A stretch of DNA of 64,000 nt from NCBI GenBank assembly GCA_018241665.1, contig JAFEDK010000013.1, positions 27,905 to 91,904 of the forward strand, written 5' to 3'. The position numbers were made by a program, and so were the translations under genes. Shown here piece by piece: positions 9,065 to 19,393 of this stretch (position 1 is its first letter; each line of letters starts with the position of its first letter). Under the pieces are notes generated by a model that did no database searches, was not told where the DNA came from, and worked only from the letters and a program-made list of their open reading frames with translations. The DNA comes from Pseudomonadota bacterium. GTDB lineage: Bacteria > Pseudomonadota > Gammaproteobacteria > Burkholderiales > Rhodocyclaceae.

Positions 9065-10600
9065 TCAGGCGACGGTGACCGGGATCTTGCCGATCTTGGC
9101 CTGCCATTCCTTCGGGCCGGTGTTGTGCACGCTGGTGCCGGAGGAGTCCACCGCGACGGTGACGGGCATGTCCTGCACGTCGAACTCGTAGATGGCTTCC
9201 ATGCCCAGATCGGCGAAGCCGACGACCTTGGCCGACTTGATGGCCTTGGCCACCAGGTAGGCGGCGCCGCCGACGGCCATCAGGTAGGCGGAGTTGTTGT
9301 CCTTGATCGCCTCGATGGCGACGGGGCCGCGCTCGGACTTGCCGATCATGGAGATCAGGCCGGTCTTCTCGAGCATCATGCGGGTGAACTTGTCCATGCG
9401 GGTGGCAGTGGTCGGGCCGGCGGGGCCGACGACTTCGTCACGCACGGGATCCACCGGGCCGACGTAGTAGATCACGCGGTTGGTGAAGTCCACCGGCAGG
9501 CTCTCGCCCTTGGCCAGCATGTCGGCGATGCGCTTGTGGGCGGCATCGCGGCCGGTCAGCATCTTGCCGTTGAGCAGCAGCTTCTGGCCCGGCTTCCAGG
9601 CGGCGACTTCTTCCTTGGTCAGGGTGTCCAGATTGACGCGGGTGGCCGACTTGAGGTCCGGCGTCCAGGTGACGGCGGGCCAGTCTTCCAGCTTCGGCGG
9701 CTCGATCTTGGCCGGGCCGGAGCCGTCCAGGTGGAAGTGGCAGTGGCGGGTGGCGGCGCAGTTGGGCACCAGGGCGACCGGCAGGTTGGCGGCGTGGCAG
9801 GGGTAGTCCAGCACCTTCACGTCGAGCACGGTGGTCAGGCCGCCGAGGCCCTGGGCGCCGACGCCCAGTGCATTGACCTTCTCGTACAGCTCGAGGCGCA
9901 GCTCTTCGGCGCGGGTGAGGGCGGCGCCGGAGGCGGCCTTTTCCTTCAGCTCATGGATGTTCACCGGCGCCATGATGGATTCCTTGGCGAGCAGCATGGC
10001 CTTCTCGGGCGTGCCGCCGATGCCGATGCCGATGATGCCCGGCGGACACCAGCCAGCACCCATCTCGGGGATCTTGTGCAGGACCCAGTCCACCAGGTCG
10101 TCGGACGGGTTGAGCATGGCGAACTTGGATTTGGCTTCGGAGCCGCCGCCCTTGGCCGCACAGATCACTTCCACGTGGTGGCCTTCGACGATCTCGAAGT
10201 GCACCACGGCCGGGGTGTTGTCCTTGGTGTTCTTGCGGGCACCGACGGGGTCGGACAGCACGGAGGCGCGCAGGGGGTTCTCGGGGTTGCTGTAGGCGCG
10301 GCGCACGCCTTCGTTGATCATTTCCTGGATGCTCATCGTGGCATCCGGCCAGCTGACCTGCATGCCGACCTTGATGAATACCATGCCGATGCCGGTGTCC
10401 TGGCAGATCGGGCGGTGGCCTTCGGCGGCCATGCGGGAGTTGGTCAGGATCTGGGCGATGGCGTCCTTGGCGGCGGGGGATTCCTCGCGCTCGTAGGCTT
10501 CACCCAGGGCCTTGATGTAGTCCAGCGGGTGGTAGTAGCTGATGTACTGGAAGGCGTCCGCGACGGACTGGATCAGGTCTTCCTGTTTGATGGCGGTCAT
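9065..10600 (-). CDS. fumA: Fumarate hydratase, class I ([4Fe-4S], single chain)
   Basis: 511 residues. Interconverts fumarate and malate in the TCA cycle. The alpha part (about 1-280) has the cluster-ligand region GHRPICQDTGIGM and the GGGSEAKS motif; the beta part (about 330-511) has the swivelling domain with GPAGPTTATRMD and the fumarase/tartrate dehydratase C terminus. A third conserved cysteine occurs in VALVPNCAATRHCHFHLDG. This is the oxygen-sensitive iron-sulfur type, unrelated to the class II FumC. Terminated by the hairpin at 9014-9042. The gene upstream (YqhA type) has the same direction with a 27-base gap. Confidence 0.95.
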   Translation of the reverse strand: MTAIKQEDLIQSVADAFQYISYYHPLDYIKALGEAYEREESPAAKDAIAQILTNSRMAAEGHRPICQDTGIGMVFIKVGMQVSWPDATMSIQEMINEGVRRAYSNPENPLRASVLSDPVGARKNTKDNTPAVVHFEIVEGHHVEVICAAKGGGSEAKSKFAMLNPSDDLVDWVLHKIPEMGAGWCPPGIIGIGIGGTPEKAMLLAKESIMAPVNIHELKEKAASGAALTRAEELRLELYEKVNALGVGAQGLGGLTTVLDVKVLDYPCHAANLPVALVPNCAATRHCHFHLDGSGPAKIEPPKLEDWPAVTWTPDLKSATRVNLDTLTKEEVAAWKPGQKLLLNGKMLTGRDAAHKRIADMLAKGESLPVDFTNRVIYYVGPVDPVRDEVVGPAGPTTATRMDKFTRMMLEKTGLISMIGKSERGPVAIEAIKDNNSAYLMAVGGAAYLVAKAIKSAKVVGFADLGMEAIYEFDVQDMPVTVAVDSSGTSVHNTGPKEWQAKIGKIPVTVA

Positions 10601-10627
10601 GGGTGAGGCTCCCTCTACGTGATGTCT

Positions 10628-11158
10628 TTAGTGTTTGGACAGCAGGACGGTCTGGTTCATGATCTTGTCGACCAGCGCCATGGCGAGGGCCGAGAAGAGG
10701 AATACGACGTGGATGATCACCTGCCACTGGATCGTGTGCTCGGGCAGGTTGCCGGCATTGATGAAGGTCTTCAGCAGATGGATCGACGAGATGCCGATGA
10801 TGGCGGTGGACAGCTTGATCTTGAGTACGCCGGCGTTCACGTGGGACAGCCACTCCGGCTGGTCCGGGTGGTTCTCCAGGTCGAGGCGCGACACGAAGGT
10901 CTCGTAGCCGCCGATGATGACCATGATCAGCAGGTTGGCGATCATCACCACGTCGATCAGGCCGAGCACCACCAGCATGGTTTCCGTTTCGCTGATATGG
11001 CCGCCGGATTCGAAGACCGAACTCACCAGGTGGAAGAGTTCGGCCATGAACAGGTAAACGTAGATTCCCTGGGCGACGACCAGGCCGAGATAGAGCGGGG
11101 CCTGGAGCCAGCGGCTCCAGAAGATGAAGCGTTCCATTTGTTGAGGACCGTTGCTCAT
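10628..11158 (-). CDS. yqhA: YqhA / UPF0114 family inner-membrane protein
   Basis: 176 residues from the ATG at 11158; another ATG at 11137 ([14 protein letters not shown]) resembles the E. coli YqhA start and is a fair alternative, while the frame further upstream looks non-coding. Three to four membrane segments are visible: about residues 22-42, 55-80, 110-130 and 140-160. The segments [18 protein letters not shown] and [18 protein letters not shown] are typical of the family (TIGR00645). The molecular role of the family is unknown. It probably forms a transcript with the fumarase gene downstream. Confidence 0.82.
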   Translation of the reverse strand: MSNGPQQMERFIFWSRWLQAPLYLGLVVAQGIYVYLFMAELFHLVSSVFESGGHISETETMLVVLGLIDVVMIANLLIMVIIGGYETFVSRLDLENHPDQPEWLSHVNAGVLKIKLSTAIIGISSIHLLKTFINAGNLPEHTIQWQVIIHVVFLFSALAMALVDKIMNQTVLLSKH

Positions 11159-11223
11159 GATGATGGGCTGCAGATTGGGGACCCCGGATTTTATCATCGG
11201 CGAACGGCTCTCCAAGACGCTAA

Positions 11224-12630
<1,407 letters not shown>

Positions 12631-12633
12631 GCC

Positions 12634-12704
12634 CTGTGGGGGCGAATTGATTCGCCCTCCGCCGATTGAATCAAGTTCGTGGGCGAATCAATTCGCCCCC
12701 ACGG
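12634..12704. repeat. REP-like palindromic element, copy 1
   Basis: Arm CTGTGGGGGCGAATTGATTC at the left, mirror arm ending GAATCAATTCGCCCCCAC on the right, about 70 bases in all. It fills the purB to DUF2322 gap, and its right edge runs directly into the GGAGG ribosome site of the next gene. Confidence 0.9.
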
Positions 12705-12712
12705 AGGAACGA

Positions 12713-13030
12713 ATGGCTTTTGCCGACAAGCTCAAGACCCTGCCGGGCGTGTCCCACCTCGCCGCGATCCAGCTGATCGATGGCGCCGACGCGGTGGTCG
12801 CCACCATCGAGAACAAGCCCGGCCAGGCTGGCTCGCTGGCGGTGTACAACCACCTGGCGCAGATCCACGGCGCGATCACCCCCGAAGCGGCAACCCAGGG
12901 TATCGCGATCTACGAGGAGCACAGCGAGGATGCACGGGGGAACCCGGGCAAGCATCCCAACATCGACCGCCTGATCGGCCTCGTCGAGCGGGGCGAGACC
13001 CTGCGTGTGAAGCACGTCTTCGCGACCTGA
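12713..13030 (+). CDS. DUF2322 family protein
   Basis: 105 residues from the ATG at 12713, chosen because GGAGG at 12703-12707 lies 5 bases upstream; an in-frame start further upstream would read through the REP element. Small cytosolic protein with conserved-looking blocks IENKPGQAGSLAVYNHL and NPGKHPNIDRL, which I associate with the DUF2322 family found in beta/gammaproteobacteria. Function unknown. It follows purB in the same direction and ends with a good terminator at about 13087. Confidence 0.75.
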   Translation: MAFADKLKTLPGVSHLAAIQLIDGADAVVATIENKPGQAGSLAVYNHLAQIHGAITPEAATQGIAIYEEHSEDARGNPGKHPNIDRLIGLVERGETLRVKHVFAT

Positions 13031-13086
13031 GCGGCGCTGGATGGGATGATTGGAGGCTCTGCAGTGCAGGGACCTCCGGAAAAGCA

Positions 13087-13114
13087 AAAATCCCCGGGTA
13101 ACCGGGGATTTTCG
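13087..13114 (+). terminator. Rho-independent terminator after the DUF2322 gene
   Basis: AATCCCCGG-GTAA-CCGGGGATT hairpin followed by TTTCGCTTTT. A-rich on the other side, so it may also work in reverse. Confidence 0.8.
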
Positions 13115-13132
13115 CTTTTGGCACAACTATAA

Positions 13133-13203
13133 CTGTGGGGGTGAATTCATTCGCCTGCAGTCGGTTGAACAAGCTCCGAGGGCGAATGAATTCGCCCCCA
13201 CAG
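13133..13203. repeat. REP-like palindromic element, copy 2
   Basis: Left arm CTGTGGGGGTGAATTCATTC (one base changed), right arm GGGCGAATGAATTCGCCC followed by CCACAG; 71 bases. Lies between the terminator of the DUF2322 gene and the convergent cysN. Confidence 0.9.
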
Positions 13204-13266
13204 GGCTCCCCCACAGGTTGCCGCCACGGATGGCCAGGGTCCGGCCATCCCGTTCGAGCCTAACGT

Positions 13267-14541
13267 TCAGCCGACGATCATGCCGGCGCCCACCGTGTTG
13301 TTGGTGGATTCGTCGATCAGGATGAAGGCGCCGGTGGCGCGGGAGTCGGTGTAGTTGTCGGCGAAGACCGGCTGGGCCAGCTTGAGGTGCAGGCGGGCGA
13401 TGTCGTTCATGGCCAGCGTGGTCGTCGCTTCCTTGTCCAGCGTGTTGATGTCCAGGCGGTGGGTGATGCTCGCCACCTTGGCCTTCACTTCGCGGGTGGT
13501 GTGGCGCAGCCAGTAGGTGCGCGCCGGCGACAGCGGGGTTTCCGACAGCCAGCAGACGATGGCTTCGACCTGCTTGGTCTGGGCCGGCACTTCCGCGCTG
13601 CTGACGATCATGTCGCCGCGGGAAATGTCGATCTCGTCTTCCAGCAGCAGGGTTACGGACTGCTCGTGGATCGCCTTGGGCAGGGACTCGCCGTACAGCT
13701 GGATGTCCTTGACCTTGGTGGTCAGGCCGTTGGGCAGCACGGTGACGCTGTCGCCGACCTTGATCTCGCCGGACTCGACGCGGCCCATGAAGCCGCGGTA
13801 GTCGTGCAGCTCGGGGTTGTCGGAGGCCTGCGGGCGGCACACGTACTGGACCGGGAAGCGGAAACTCTCGGCCTGTTCGGTGTGGGCGGCGGGGGCGGCT
13901 TCGAGGATGTCGATCATCGTCGGGCCGTCGTACCAGTCCAGGCGCTCGCCGCGGTCCACGATCATGTCGCCGTTGAGGGCCGACAGCGGGATGAAGCGCA
14001 CGTCGGTCAGGCCGATCTGCTCGGCGAAGGCCTTGTACTCGGCGACGATCTTGTCGTAGGTGGCCTGGTCGTAATCGACGAGGTCCATCTTGTTGACGGC
14101 CACGACCACGTGGGGGATGCCCACCAGTTTGGTCAGGTAGCTGTGGCGGCGGGTCTGGGTCAGCACGCCCTTGCGCGCGTCGATCAGGATGATCGCCAGG
14201 TTCGCGGTGGAGGCGGCGGTCACCATGTTGCGGGTGTACTGCTCGTGGCCCGGCGCGTCGGCGATGATGTACTTGCGGGTGCCGGTCGAGAAGTAGCGGT
14301 AGGCCACGTCGATGGTGATGCCCTGTTCGCGCTCGGCCTGCAGGCCGTCGGTGAGAAGGGACAGGTCGACGGCGGTCATGCCGCGCTTGCTGGAGGTGCG
14401 TTCGATGGCGGTGAGGGTGTCGGCCAGGATGGCCTTGGTGTCGAACAGCAGACGACCGATCAGGGTGCTCTTGCCGTCATCGACCGAGCCACAGGTCAGG
14501 AAGCGCAGCAGGCCGCGGTCTTCAACGTGTTGGGCGCTCAT
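13267..14541 (-). CDS. cysN: Sulfate adenylyltransferase subunit 1 (GTPase) CysN
   Basis: 424 residues. Works with CysD to make adenylyl sulfate (APS) from ATP and sulfate, coupling GTP hydrolysis. N-terminal EF-Tu-like GTPase: P-loop GSVDDGKSTL (about residues 18-27), DAPGHEQY, and NKMD. Domains II and III follow. There is no fused APS kinase (CysC), consistent with direct reduction of APS by the CysH type found here. The start follows the cysD stop with no gap (TAA immediately before ATG), so translation is coupled. Last gene of the sulfate operon. Confidence 0.96.
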   Translation of the reverse strand: MSAQHVEDRGLLRFLTCGSVDDGKSTLIGRLLFDTKAILADTLTAIERTSSKRGMTAVDLSLLTDGLQAEREQGITIDVAYRYFSTGTRKYIIADAPGHEQYTRNMVTAASTANLAIILIDARKGVLTQTRRHSYLTKLVGIPHVVVAVNKMDLVDYDQATYDKIVAEYKAFAEQIGLTDVRFIPLSALNGDMIVDRGERLDWYDGPTMIDILEAAPAAHTEQAESFRFPVQYVCRPQASDNPELHDYRGFMGRVESGEIKVGDSVTVLPNGLTTKVKDIQLYGESLPKAIHEQSVTLLLEDEIDISRGDMIVSSAEVPAQTKQVEAIVCWLSETPLSPARTYWLRHTTREVKAKVASITHRLDINTLDKEATTTLAMNDIARLHLKLAQPVFADNYTDSRATGAFILIDESTNNTVGAGMIVG

Positions 14542-15477
14542 TTAGAAGTAACCCTCTTTCTTGCGTTGTTCCATGGAGGCTTCGCTGGTCTGGTCGTCCA
14601 GACGGGTCGCGCCGCGCTCGGTGATCGTGGTGGTGGCGGTTTCGAGCACGATCTTCTCGACGTTATCGGCGTCGGACTCCACCGGGGCGGTACACGAGAT
14701 GTCGCCGACGGTGCGGAAACGCACCTGCAGGTCGATGATCTCTTCGCCGGCCTTCGGCAGGTTGGTCAGTTCGCCGTTCATCAGCGGCACGTTGACCGGC
14801 ACGATGGCACCGGAACGCATCACTACCGGACGGGTGTGGGCGAAGTAGATGCTGGGCAGCTCGAGCTTCTCGCGCTCGATGTACTGCCACACGTCCATCT
14901 CGGTCCAGTTGGAGATCGGGAAGGCGCGGATGTTCTCGCCCTTGTGGCTGCGCGCGTTGTAGAGGTTCCACAGCTCGGGGCGCTGGTTCTTCGGGTCCCA
15001 TTGGCCGAACTCGTCGCGGAAGCTCATGATGCGTTCCTTGGCGCGGGCCTTTTCCTCGTCACGGCGGGCGCCGCCGATACAGGCGTCGAAGCCGAACTCC
15101 TCGATGGCTTCCAGCAGCGTCACGGACTGGTGCTTGTTGCGCGATTCGTTCTCGTGCTTGAGCACCACGGTGCCGCGCTTCATGGAGTCTTCCACGGAGC
15201 GCACGATCAGGCGCTCGCCCAGCTCGGCGGCGCGCTTGTCGCGGAACGCGACCACTTCCTTGTAGTTGTGGCCGGTGTCGATGTGCATCAGCGGGAAGGG
15301 GAACTTGCCGGGGCGGAAGGCTTTTTCAGCCAGGCGCAGCATGCAGATGGAGTCCTTGCCGCCGGAGAACAGCAGCACGGGGTTACTGCACTGGCCGGCC
15401 ACTTCACGCATGATGTGGATGGCTTCGGATTCGAGCCAGTCCAGGTGGCTCAGGGTCTGTTTGGTGAGCGTCGACAT
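14542..15477 (-). CDS. cysD: Sulfate adenylyltransferase subunit 2 CysD
   Basis: 311 residues, PP-loop ATP pyrophosphatase fold with the SGGKDS motif (FSGGKDSICML, about residues 38-45). Catalyses the adenylyl transfer to sulfate in the CysDN complex. The C-terminal RKKEGYF is the usual CysD ending. It sits 33 bases downstream of cysH. Confidence 0.96.
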   Translation of the reverse strand: MSTLTKQTLSHLDWLESEAIHIMREVAGQCSNPVLLFSGGKDSICMLRLAEKAFRPGKFPFPLMHIDTGHNYKEVVAFRDKRAAELGERLIVRSVEDSMKRGTVVLKHENESRNKHQSVTLLEAIEEFGFDACIGGARRDEEKARAKERIMSFRDEFGQWDPKNQRPELWNLYNARSHKGENIRAFPISNWTEMDVWQYIEREKLELPSIYFAHTRPVVMRSGAIVPVNVPLMNGELTNLPKAGEEIIDLQVRFRTVGDISCTAPVESDADNVEKIVLETATTTITERGATRLDDQTSEASMEQRKKEGYF

Positions 15478-15510
15478 TGCTTTACTCGTTTTATGGTTCC
15501 TGGGTGCCCG

Positions 15511-16236
15511 TCACTTCTTGACGTGCAGGCCGCATTCCTTGGTTTCCGGATTTTCCCACCACCAGCGGCCGGCGCGGACATCCTCGCCGATCGACACCGG
15601 GCGGGTGCACGGGGCGCAGCCGATGCTCGGGTAGAACTTGTCGTGCAGCGCGTTGTACGGAACCTTGTTGAGGCGGATGTAGGCCCACACTTCCTTCTCG
15701 GTCCAGTCGGAGAGCGGGTTGAACTTGACCAGGCCGTTGCCCTCGTCGAGCTGGCGCTTGGGCAGGTCGGTGCGGGTGGTGCTCTGCTGGGCGCGCAGGC
15801 CGGTGATCCAGGCCTGCTTGCCGGCCAGCGCACGACCCAGCGGCTCGACCTTGCGGGCGTGGCAACAGGCCTTGCGCAGTTCGACGCTGTCGTAGAAGGC
15901 GTTGATGCCGTTTTCCCGCGTGAAGGTCTCGATGGCCTCGTGGTTCGGGTAGAAGAACTTCAGCTTGAGGCCGTAGCGCTTCTGCACCTCGGCCATCAGG
16001 TCATAGGTTTCGAGCGGCAGGCGACCGGTGTCCAGCGAGAAGATCTCGATGGGCAGCTGGCTGGTGGCGATCACGTCGGTGAGCACCATGTCCTCGGCGC
16101 CGAGGCTGTTGGCCATCGTGATGGCCGGCAGCTCGGCAGCCCAGGCGGCCAGGTCGGCCTTGAGCTGGGCGACCTTGGCTTCCAGGCTGGCGAGCAGCGC
16201 CGGGTCGTCGAGCTTGGGGTTCTGGTTCGGATGCAT
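15511..16236 (-). CDS. cysH: Assimilatory adenylyl-sulfate (APS) reductase CysH
   Basis: 241 residues. Reduces activated sulfate to sulfite using thioredoxin. The cysteine pattern is that of the [4Fe-4S] APS reductases: CC at 124-125 (KACCHARK) and CAPC at 207-210 (IGCAPCTRP), plus the catalytic C-terminal ECGLH with Cys235. Enteric PAPS reductase lacks the four cluster cysteines. This fits the absence of a CysC kinase in the operon. 33 bases separate it from cysD and 16 from the DUF934 gene. Confidence 0.95.
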   Translation of the reverse strand: MHPNQNPKLDDPALLASLEAKVAQLKADLAAWAAELPAITMANSLGAEDMVLTDVIATSQLPIEIFSLDTGRLPLETYDLMAEVQKRYGLKLKFFYPNHEAIETFTRENGINAFYDSVELRKACCHARKVEPLGRALAGKQAWITGLRAQQSTTRTDLPKRQLDEGNGLVKFNPLSDWTEKEVWAYIRLNKVPYNALHDKFYPSIGCAPCTRPVSIGEDVRAGRWWWENPETKECGLHVKK

Positions 16237-16252
16237 GGAGGTCTCTCCTCGC

Positions 16253-16777
16253 TCAGGCGGCGCGCTGGGCGCGGCGGAACAGGGGTTCGGGCTGGTCGAT
16301 GGCGGCCTGGTAGGGCGTCGAGAAGTCCTTCAGGCTGGCCAGTGCTTCTTCCAGCTGGGCGTCGCTGTACTTGCCGGCCTTCGGCTGGATGGCGTCGAAG
16401 CCGCAGCGCTGCATGAAGAAGAACTGGTCGCGCAGCACATCGCCGATGGCGCGGATCTCGCCCGTGTAGGCGTAGCGGCTGCGCAGCAGCGCGGCGCTGG
16501 AGTAGGCGCGGCCGTCGGTGAACTTGGGGAAGTTCAGCGCGATGGCGCCGATGCTGTCCAGGTCGCCTTCCAGGTCGTCCACGCTCTCGCTGCTGTCCAG
16601 CCACACGCCGAGGCCGGCACGGCCGGATAGGGCGCCCTTGTGGGCCTGCCATACGGCGAGGGGCACGAACACCGGGCCGTCGGGGAGGTTCAGCGCCTCG
16701 GGGCCCTGGACTTCGTCGAGGACCAGGATTTCCGCGGCGTCGTCGATCACGCGGCCGTTCTTGATGAGCTTAGGCAT
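16253..16777 (-). CDS. DUF934 family protein of the sulfite reductase operon
   Basis: 174 residues from ATG 16777, which has AAGGAAG nearby and overlaps the end of cysI by 8 bases; a longer frame exists but would begin inside cysI. Family DUF934 (COG3749) regularly sits between cysI and cysH in alpha- and betaproteobacteria; here MPKLIKNGRVIDD and FPKFTDGRAYSSAALLR are the recognisable blocks. It is presumed to help the siroheme sulfite reductase, for example in electron supply, since no cysJ flavoprotein is seen. That role is an inference from gene context only. Confidence 0.85.
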   Translation of the reverse strand: MPKLIKNGRVIDDAAEILVLDEVQGPEALNLPDGPVFVPLAVWQAHKGALSGRAGLGVWLDSSESVDDLEGDLDSIGAIALNFPKFTDGRAYSSAALLRSRYAYTGEIRAIGDVLRDQFFFMQRCGFDAIQPKAGKYSDAQLEEALASLKDFSTPYQAAIDQPEPLFRRAQRAA

Positions 16778-18452
16778 GTTGCTTCCTTTCGATGATCGCG
16801 GCTTCGCCATACACGCCGAGCTTGAAGGGGTCGAGGCCGGTGCGGCGGACGGTGTCGATGAAGCGCTCGCCGTCCTGGCGCTGGGCCCGGTAGACGTCGA
16901 TGATCTTGCTGATCACATCGGGCATTTCGGCGGCGGCAAACGAGCGGCCGATCACCTTGCCGATGCTGGTGTGGTTGCCCTGGGCGCCGCCGAGGCTGAC
17001 CTGGTACCACTCCTCACCGTTCTTGTCGACGCCGAGGATGCCGATGTGGCCGACGTGATGGTGACCGCAGGAGTTCATGCAGCCGGAGATGTTGAGCTCG
17101 ATGTCGCCGATGTCGTAGAGGTAGTCCAGGTCGTCGAAGCGGGCCTGGATCGCATTGGCGATGGGGATCGACTTGGCGTTGGCGAGGGCGCAGAAGTCGC
17201 CGCCCGGGCAGCAGATGATGTCGGTCAGCAGGCCGAAGGTCGGCGTGGCGAGGCCGGTGGCGCGGGCCTTTTCCCACAGCGCGAAGAGGTCGGCCTGCTT
17301 GACGTCGGCCAGCACCAGGTTCTGCTCGTGGGTGGCGCGCACTTCGCCGAAGCTGTAGGCGTCGGCCCATTCGGCAACCAGGTCGAGCTGCTCGGCGGTG
17401 ATGTCGCCGGGGGCGGTGGCCGGGTTCTTCAGGGACAGCACGACGATCGCGTAGCCGGGCACCTTGTGGGCCAGCACGTTGCGGCGGGTCCATGCGGCGA
17501 AGGCGGTGTTGGCGGCCCGCTGGCTGGCGTAGCCGGCGTCCTCGCCCGGCAGGGCCTCGTAGGCGGGCGTCGTGAAGTGGGCGGCGACGCGGGCCACTTC
17601 GGCTTCGGTCAGCGTGTTGGCGCCGTCCTTGCCGAAGGCCCATTCCTCCTCGACCTGGCGCTTGAACTCGGCGACGCCGAGGGCCTTGACGAGGATCTTG
17701 ATGCGCGCCTTGTAGAGGTTGTCGCGGCGGCCGTAGCGGTTGTATACCCGCAGGATCGCCTCGTTGTAGGTGATGATGTGCTGCCAGGGCACGAAGTCGT
17801 TGATTTCTTCACCGATGATCGGGGTGCGGCCCATGCCGCCGCCGACCAGCACGCGGAAGCCGATCTCGCCGGCCGCATTGCGCTTCAGCTCGAGGCCGAT
17901 GTCGTGGCACTGGATGACCGCGCGGTCCTGGTCGGCACCATTCACGGCGATCTTGAACTTGCGCGGCAGGAAGGCGAATTCCGGGTGGAAGGTGCTCCAC
18001 TGGCGCAGCACCTCGCACCACGGGCGCGGGTCGATGTACTCGTCGCCGGCCACGCCCGCGAAGGGGTCGGAGGTGATGTTGCGGATGCACGCGCCGGAGG
18101 TCTGGATGGCGTGCATCTGGACCTGTGCCAGCTCGGCCAGGATCTCGGGCACCACCTTCAGCTCGGGCCAGTTGAACTGCACGTTCTGGCGGGTGGTGAT
18201 GTGGGCGTAGCCCTTGTCGTGGGTGCGGGCGATGTGGGCGAGCTTGCGAACCTGGGTGGACGACAGCAGGCCATAGGGAACGGCGACCCGCAGCATCGGG
18301 GCGTGGCGCTGGATGTACAGGCCGTTCTGCAGGCGCAGCGGGCGGAACTCGTCATCGGTCAGCTCGCCGGCCAGGTAACGCCGGGTCTGGTCGCGGAACT
18401 GGGCGACGCGCTCGTCGACGATCTTCTGGTCGTAGGGGTCGTAACGGTACAT
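16770..18452 (-). CDS. cysI: Siroheme sulfite (nitrite/sulfite) reductase CysI
   Basis: 560 residues, two ferredoxin-like half domains repeated (about 15-230 and 330-540). Six-electron reduction of sulfite to sulfide. The coupled [4Fe-4S]-siroheme cysteines are in DIICCPGGDFC and NISGCMNSCGHHHVG. The sequence is the ferredoxin-type (NirA-like) form rather than the enteric NADPH-dependent CysI; no CysJ partner is in the window. It begins 30 bases after the stop of the permease gene upstream, so it belongs to the same transcript. Confidence 0.93.
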   Translation of the reverse strand: MYRYDPYDQKIVDERVAQFRDQTRRYLAGELTDDEFRPLRLQNGLYIQRHAPMLRVAVPYGLLSSTQVRKLAHIARTHDKGYAHITTRQNVQFNWPELKVVPEILAELAQVQMHAIQTSGACIRNITSDPFAGVAGDEYIDPRPWCEVLRQWSTFHPEFAFLPRKFKIAVNGADQDRAVIQCHDIGLELKRNAAGEIGFRVLVGGGMGRTPIIGEEINDFVPWQHIITYNEAILRVYNRYGRRDNLYKARIKILVKALGVAEFKRQVEEEWAFGKDGANTLTEAEVARVAAHFTTPAYEALPGEDAGYASQRAANTAFAAWTRRNVLAHKVPGYAIVVLSLKNPATAPGDITAEQLDLVAEWADAYSFGEVRATHEQNLVLADVKQADLFALWEKARATGLATPTFGLLTDIICCPGGDFCALANAKSIPIANAIQARFDDLDYLYDIGDIELNISGCMNSCGHHHVGHIGILGVDKNGEEWYQVSLGGAQGNHTSIGKVIGRSFAAAEMPDVISKIIDVYRAQRQDGERFIDTVRRTGLDPFKLGVYGEAAIIERKQHA

Positions 18453-18482
18453 TTCGTTTTCCTGGTTTATTCGTAAGCCCGG

Positions 18483-19262
18483 TCAGGCCGCAATCAGCTT
18501 GCTGCCCACCAAGACCAGCATGGTTGCCAGAATCGGACGCAGCACCCGGTCGGGGACCCGGGTGGAAATATGGCTTCCCAGCCAGATGCCCGGCAGTGAG
18601 CCGATCAGCAGGCTGCCCAGCAGAGCCCAGTCGACGCTGCCGAGGAACCAGTGGCCGATGCCGGCCACCAGCGTCAGGGGCACCGCGTGGGCGATGTCGC
18701 TGCCGACGATACGCAAGGTCGCCAGCCGCGGGTACAAAAAGAACAGGGCGCTAACGCCCAGGGCGCCGGCACCCACCGACGAGATCGACACCAGAATGCC
18801 CAGCACGGCGCCGGTCAGGATGGTCAGCAGCTTGGTGCGCTGCGGATTTTCCTGGCCGCCGGAGTGCTTCAGGGCGTAGGCCTGGATCTGCTTGCGAAAC
18901 ACGATCGCCACCGCCGTGAGGAGCAGGGCCACGCCCAGCGAAACCTTGATCAGGCTGGCCGCGCCGCCGATGCCGCCGGGCGCGAAGTAGCCGACCAGCA
19001 CCAGCGTGATTGCCGCGGCCGGGATGCTGCCGGTGGCCAAGCGCTTGGTGACCGTCCAGTCCACCGTGCCCTTCATGCCGTGGGCGACGGTTCCGCCGGC
19101 CTTGGTGATGGCCGCGTAGAGCAGGTCGGTGCCGACGGCCACCGATGGGTTGATGCCGAACAGCAGGACCAGTAGCGGGGTCATCAGGGACCCGCCACCT
19201 ACGCCGGTCAGGCCGACGATGGCGCCTACGGCAAAGCCGGCAATCGTGTAAGCAATACTCAT
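18483..19262 (-). CDS. TauE/SafE family permease (probable sulfate/sulfite anion carrier)
   Basis: 259 residues, about eight membrane segments in two similar halves (starting GAIVGLTGVGGGSLMTPLL and, in the second half, ISSVGAGALGVSALFFL). TauE/SafE proteins carry sulfur anions. As first gene of the cysI-DUF934-cysH-cysD-cysN operon and divergent from cysB, it is most simply a sulfate importer or sulfite exporter serving assimilation. There is no CysTWA sulfate ABC importer in the window. Confidence 0.85.
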   Translation of the reverse strand: MSIAYTIAGFAVGAIVGLTGVGGGSLMTPLLVLLFGINPSVAVGTDLLYAAITKAGGTVAHGMKGTVDWTVTKRLATGSIPAAAITLVLVGYFAPGGIGGAASLIKVSLGVALLLTAVAIVFRKQIQAYALKHSGGQENPQRTKLLTILTGAVLGILVSISSVGAGALGVSALFFLYPRLATLRIVGSDIAHAVPLTLVAGIGHWFLGSVDWALLGSLLIGSLPGIWLGSHISTRVPDRVLRPILATMLVLVGSKLIAA

Positions 19263-19338
19263 GATAAGCCCAAATTCCGTGTGCGGGGCATCGTAGAACG
19301 TGTTTTTAGAGCAAAGAAGGTATTTTAGGTTAAACCTT

Positions 19339-19355
19339 TAGAACTTATAGTTCTA
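19339..19355. promoter_or_regulatory. Inverted repeat between cysB and the sulfate operon (candidate CysB site)
   Basis: TAGAAC-TTATA-GTTCTA is a perfect 6-bp inverted repeat with an AT-rich 5-base centre, of the T-N11-A type used by LysR regulators. It lies 39 bases before the cysB ATG and 77 bases before the permease start, so it could serve autoregulation and operon activation. It is surrounded by AT-rich DNA likely to hold both promoters. Confidence 0.5.
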
Positions 19356-19393
19356 TCCTTCCATTTCGCGGTTCTTCCCCGGGGTTCGCGTCG

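Noticed and set aside
13387-16416. About 1,000-residue open frame on the plus strand
   Set aside because: Antisense to cysN, cysD and cysH; no motif of its own.
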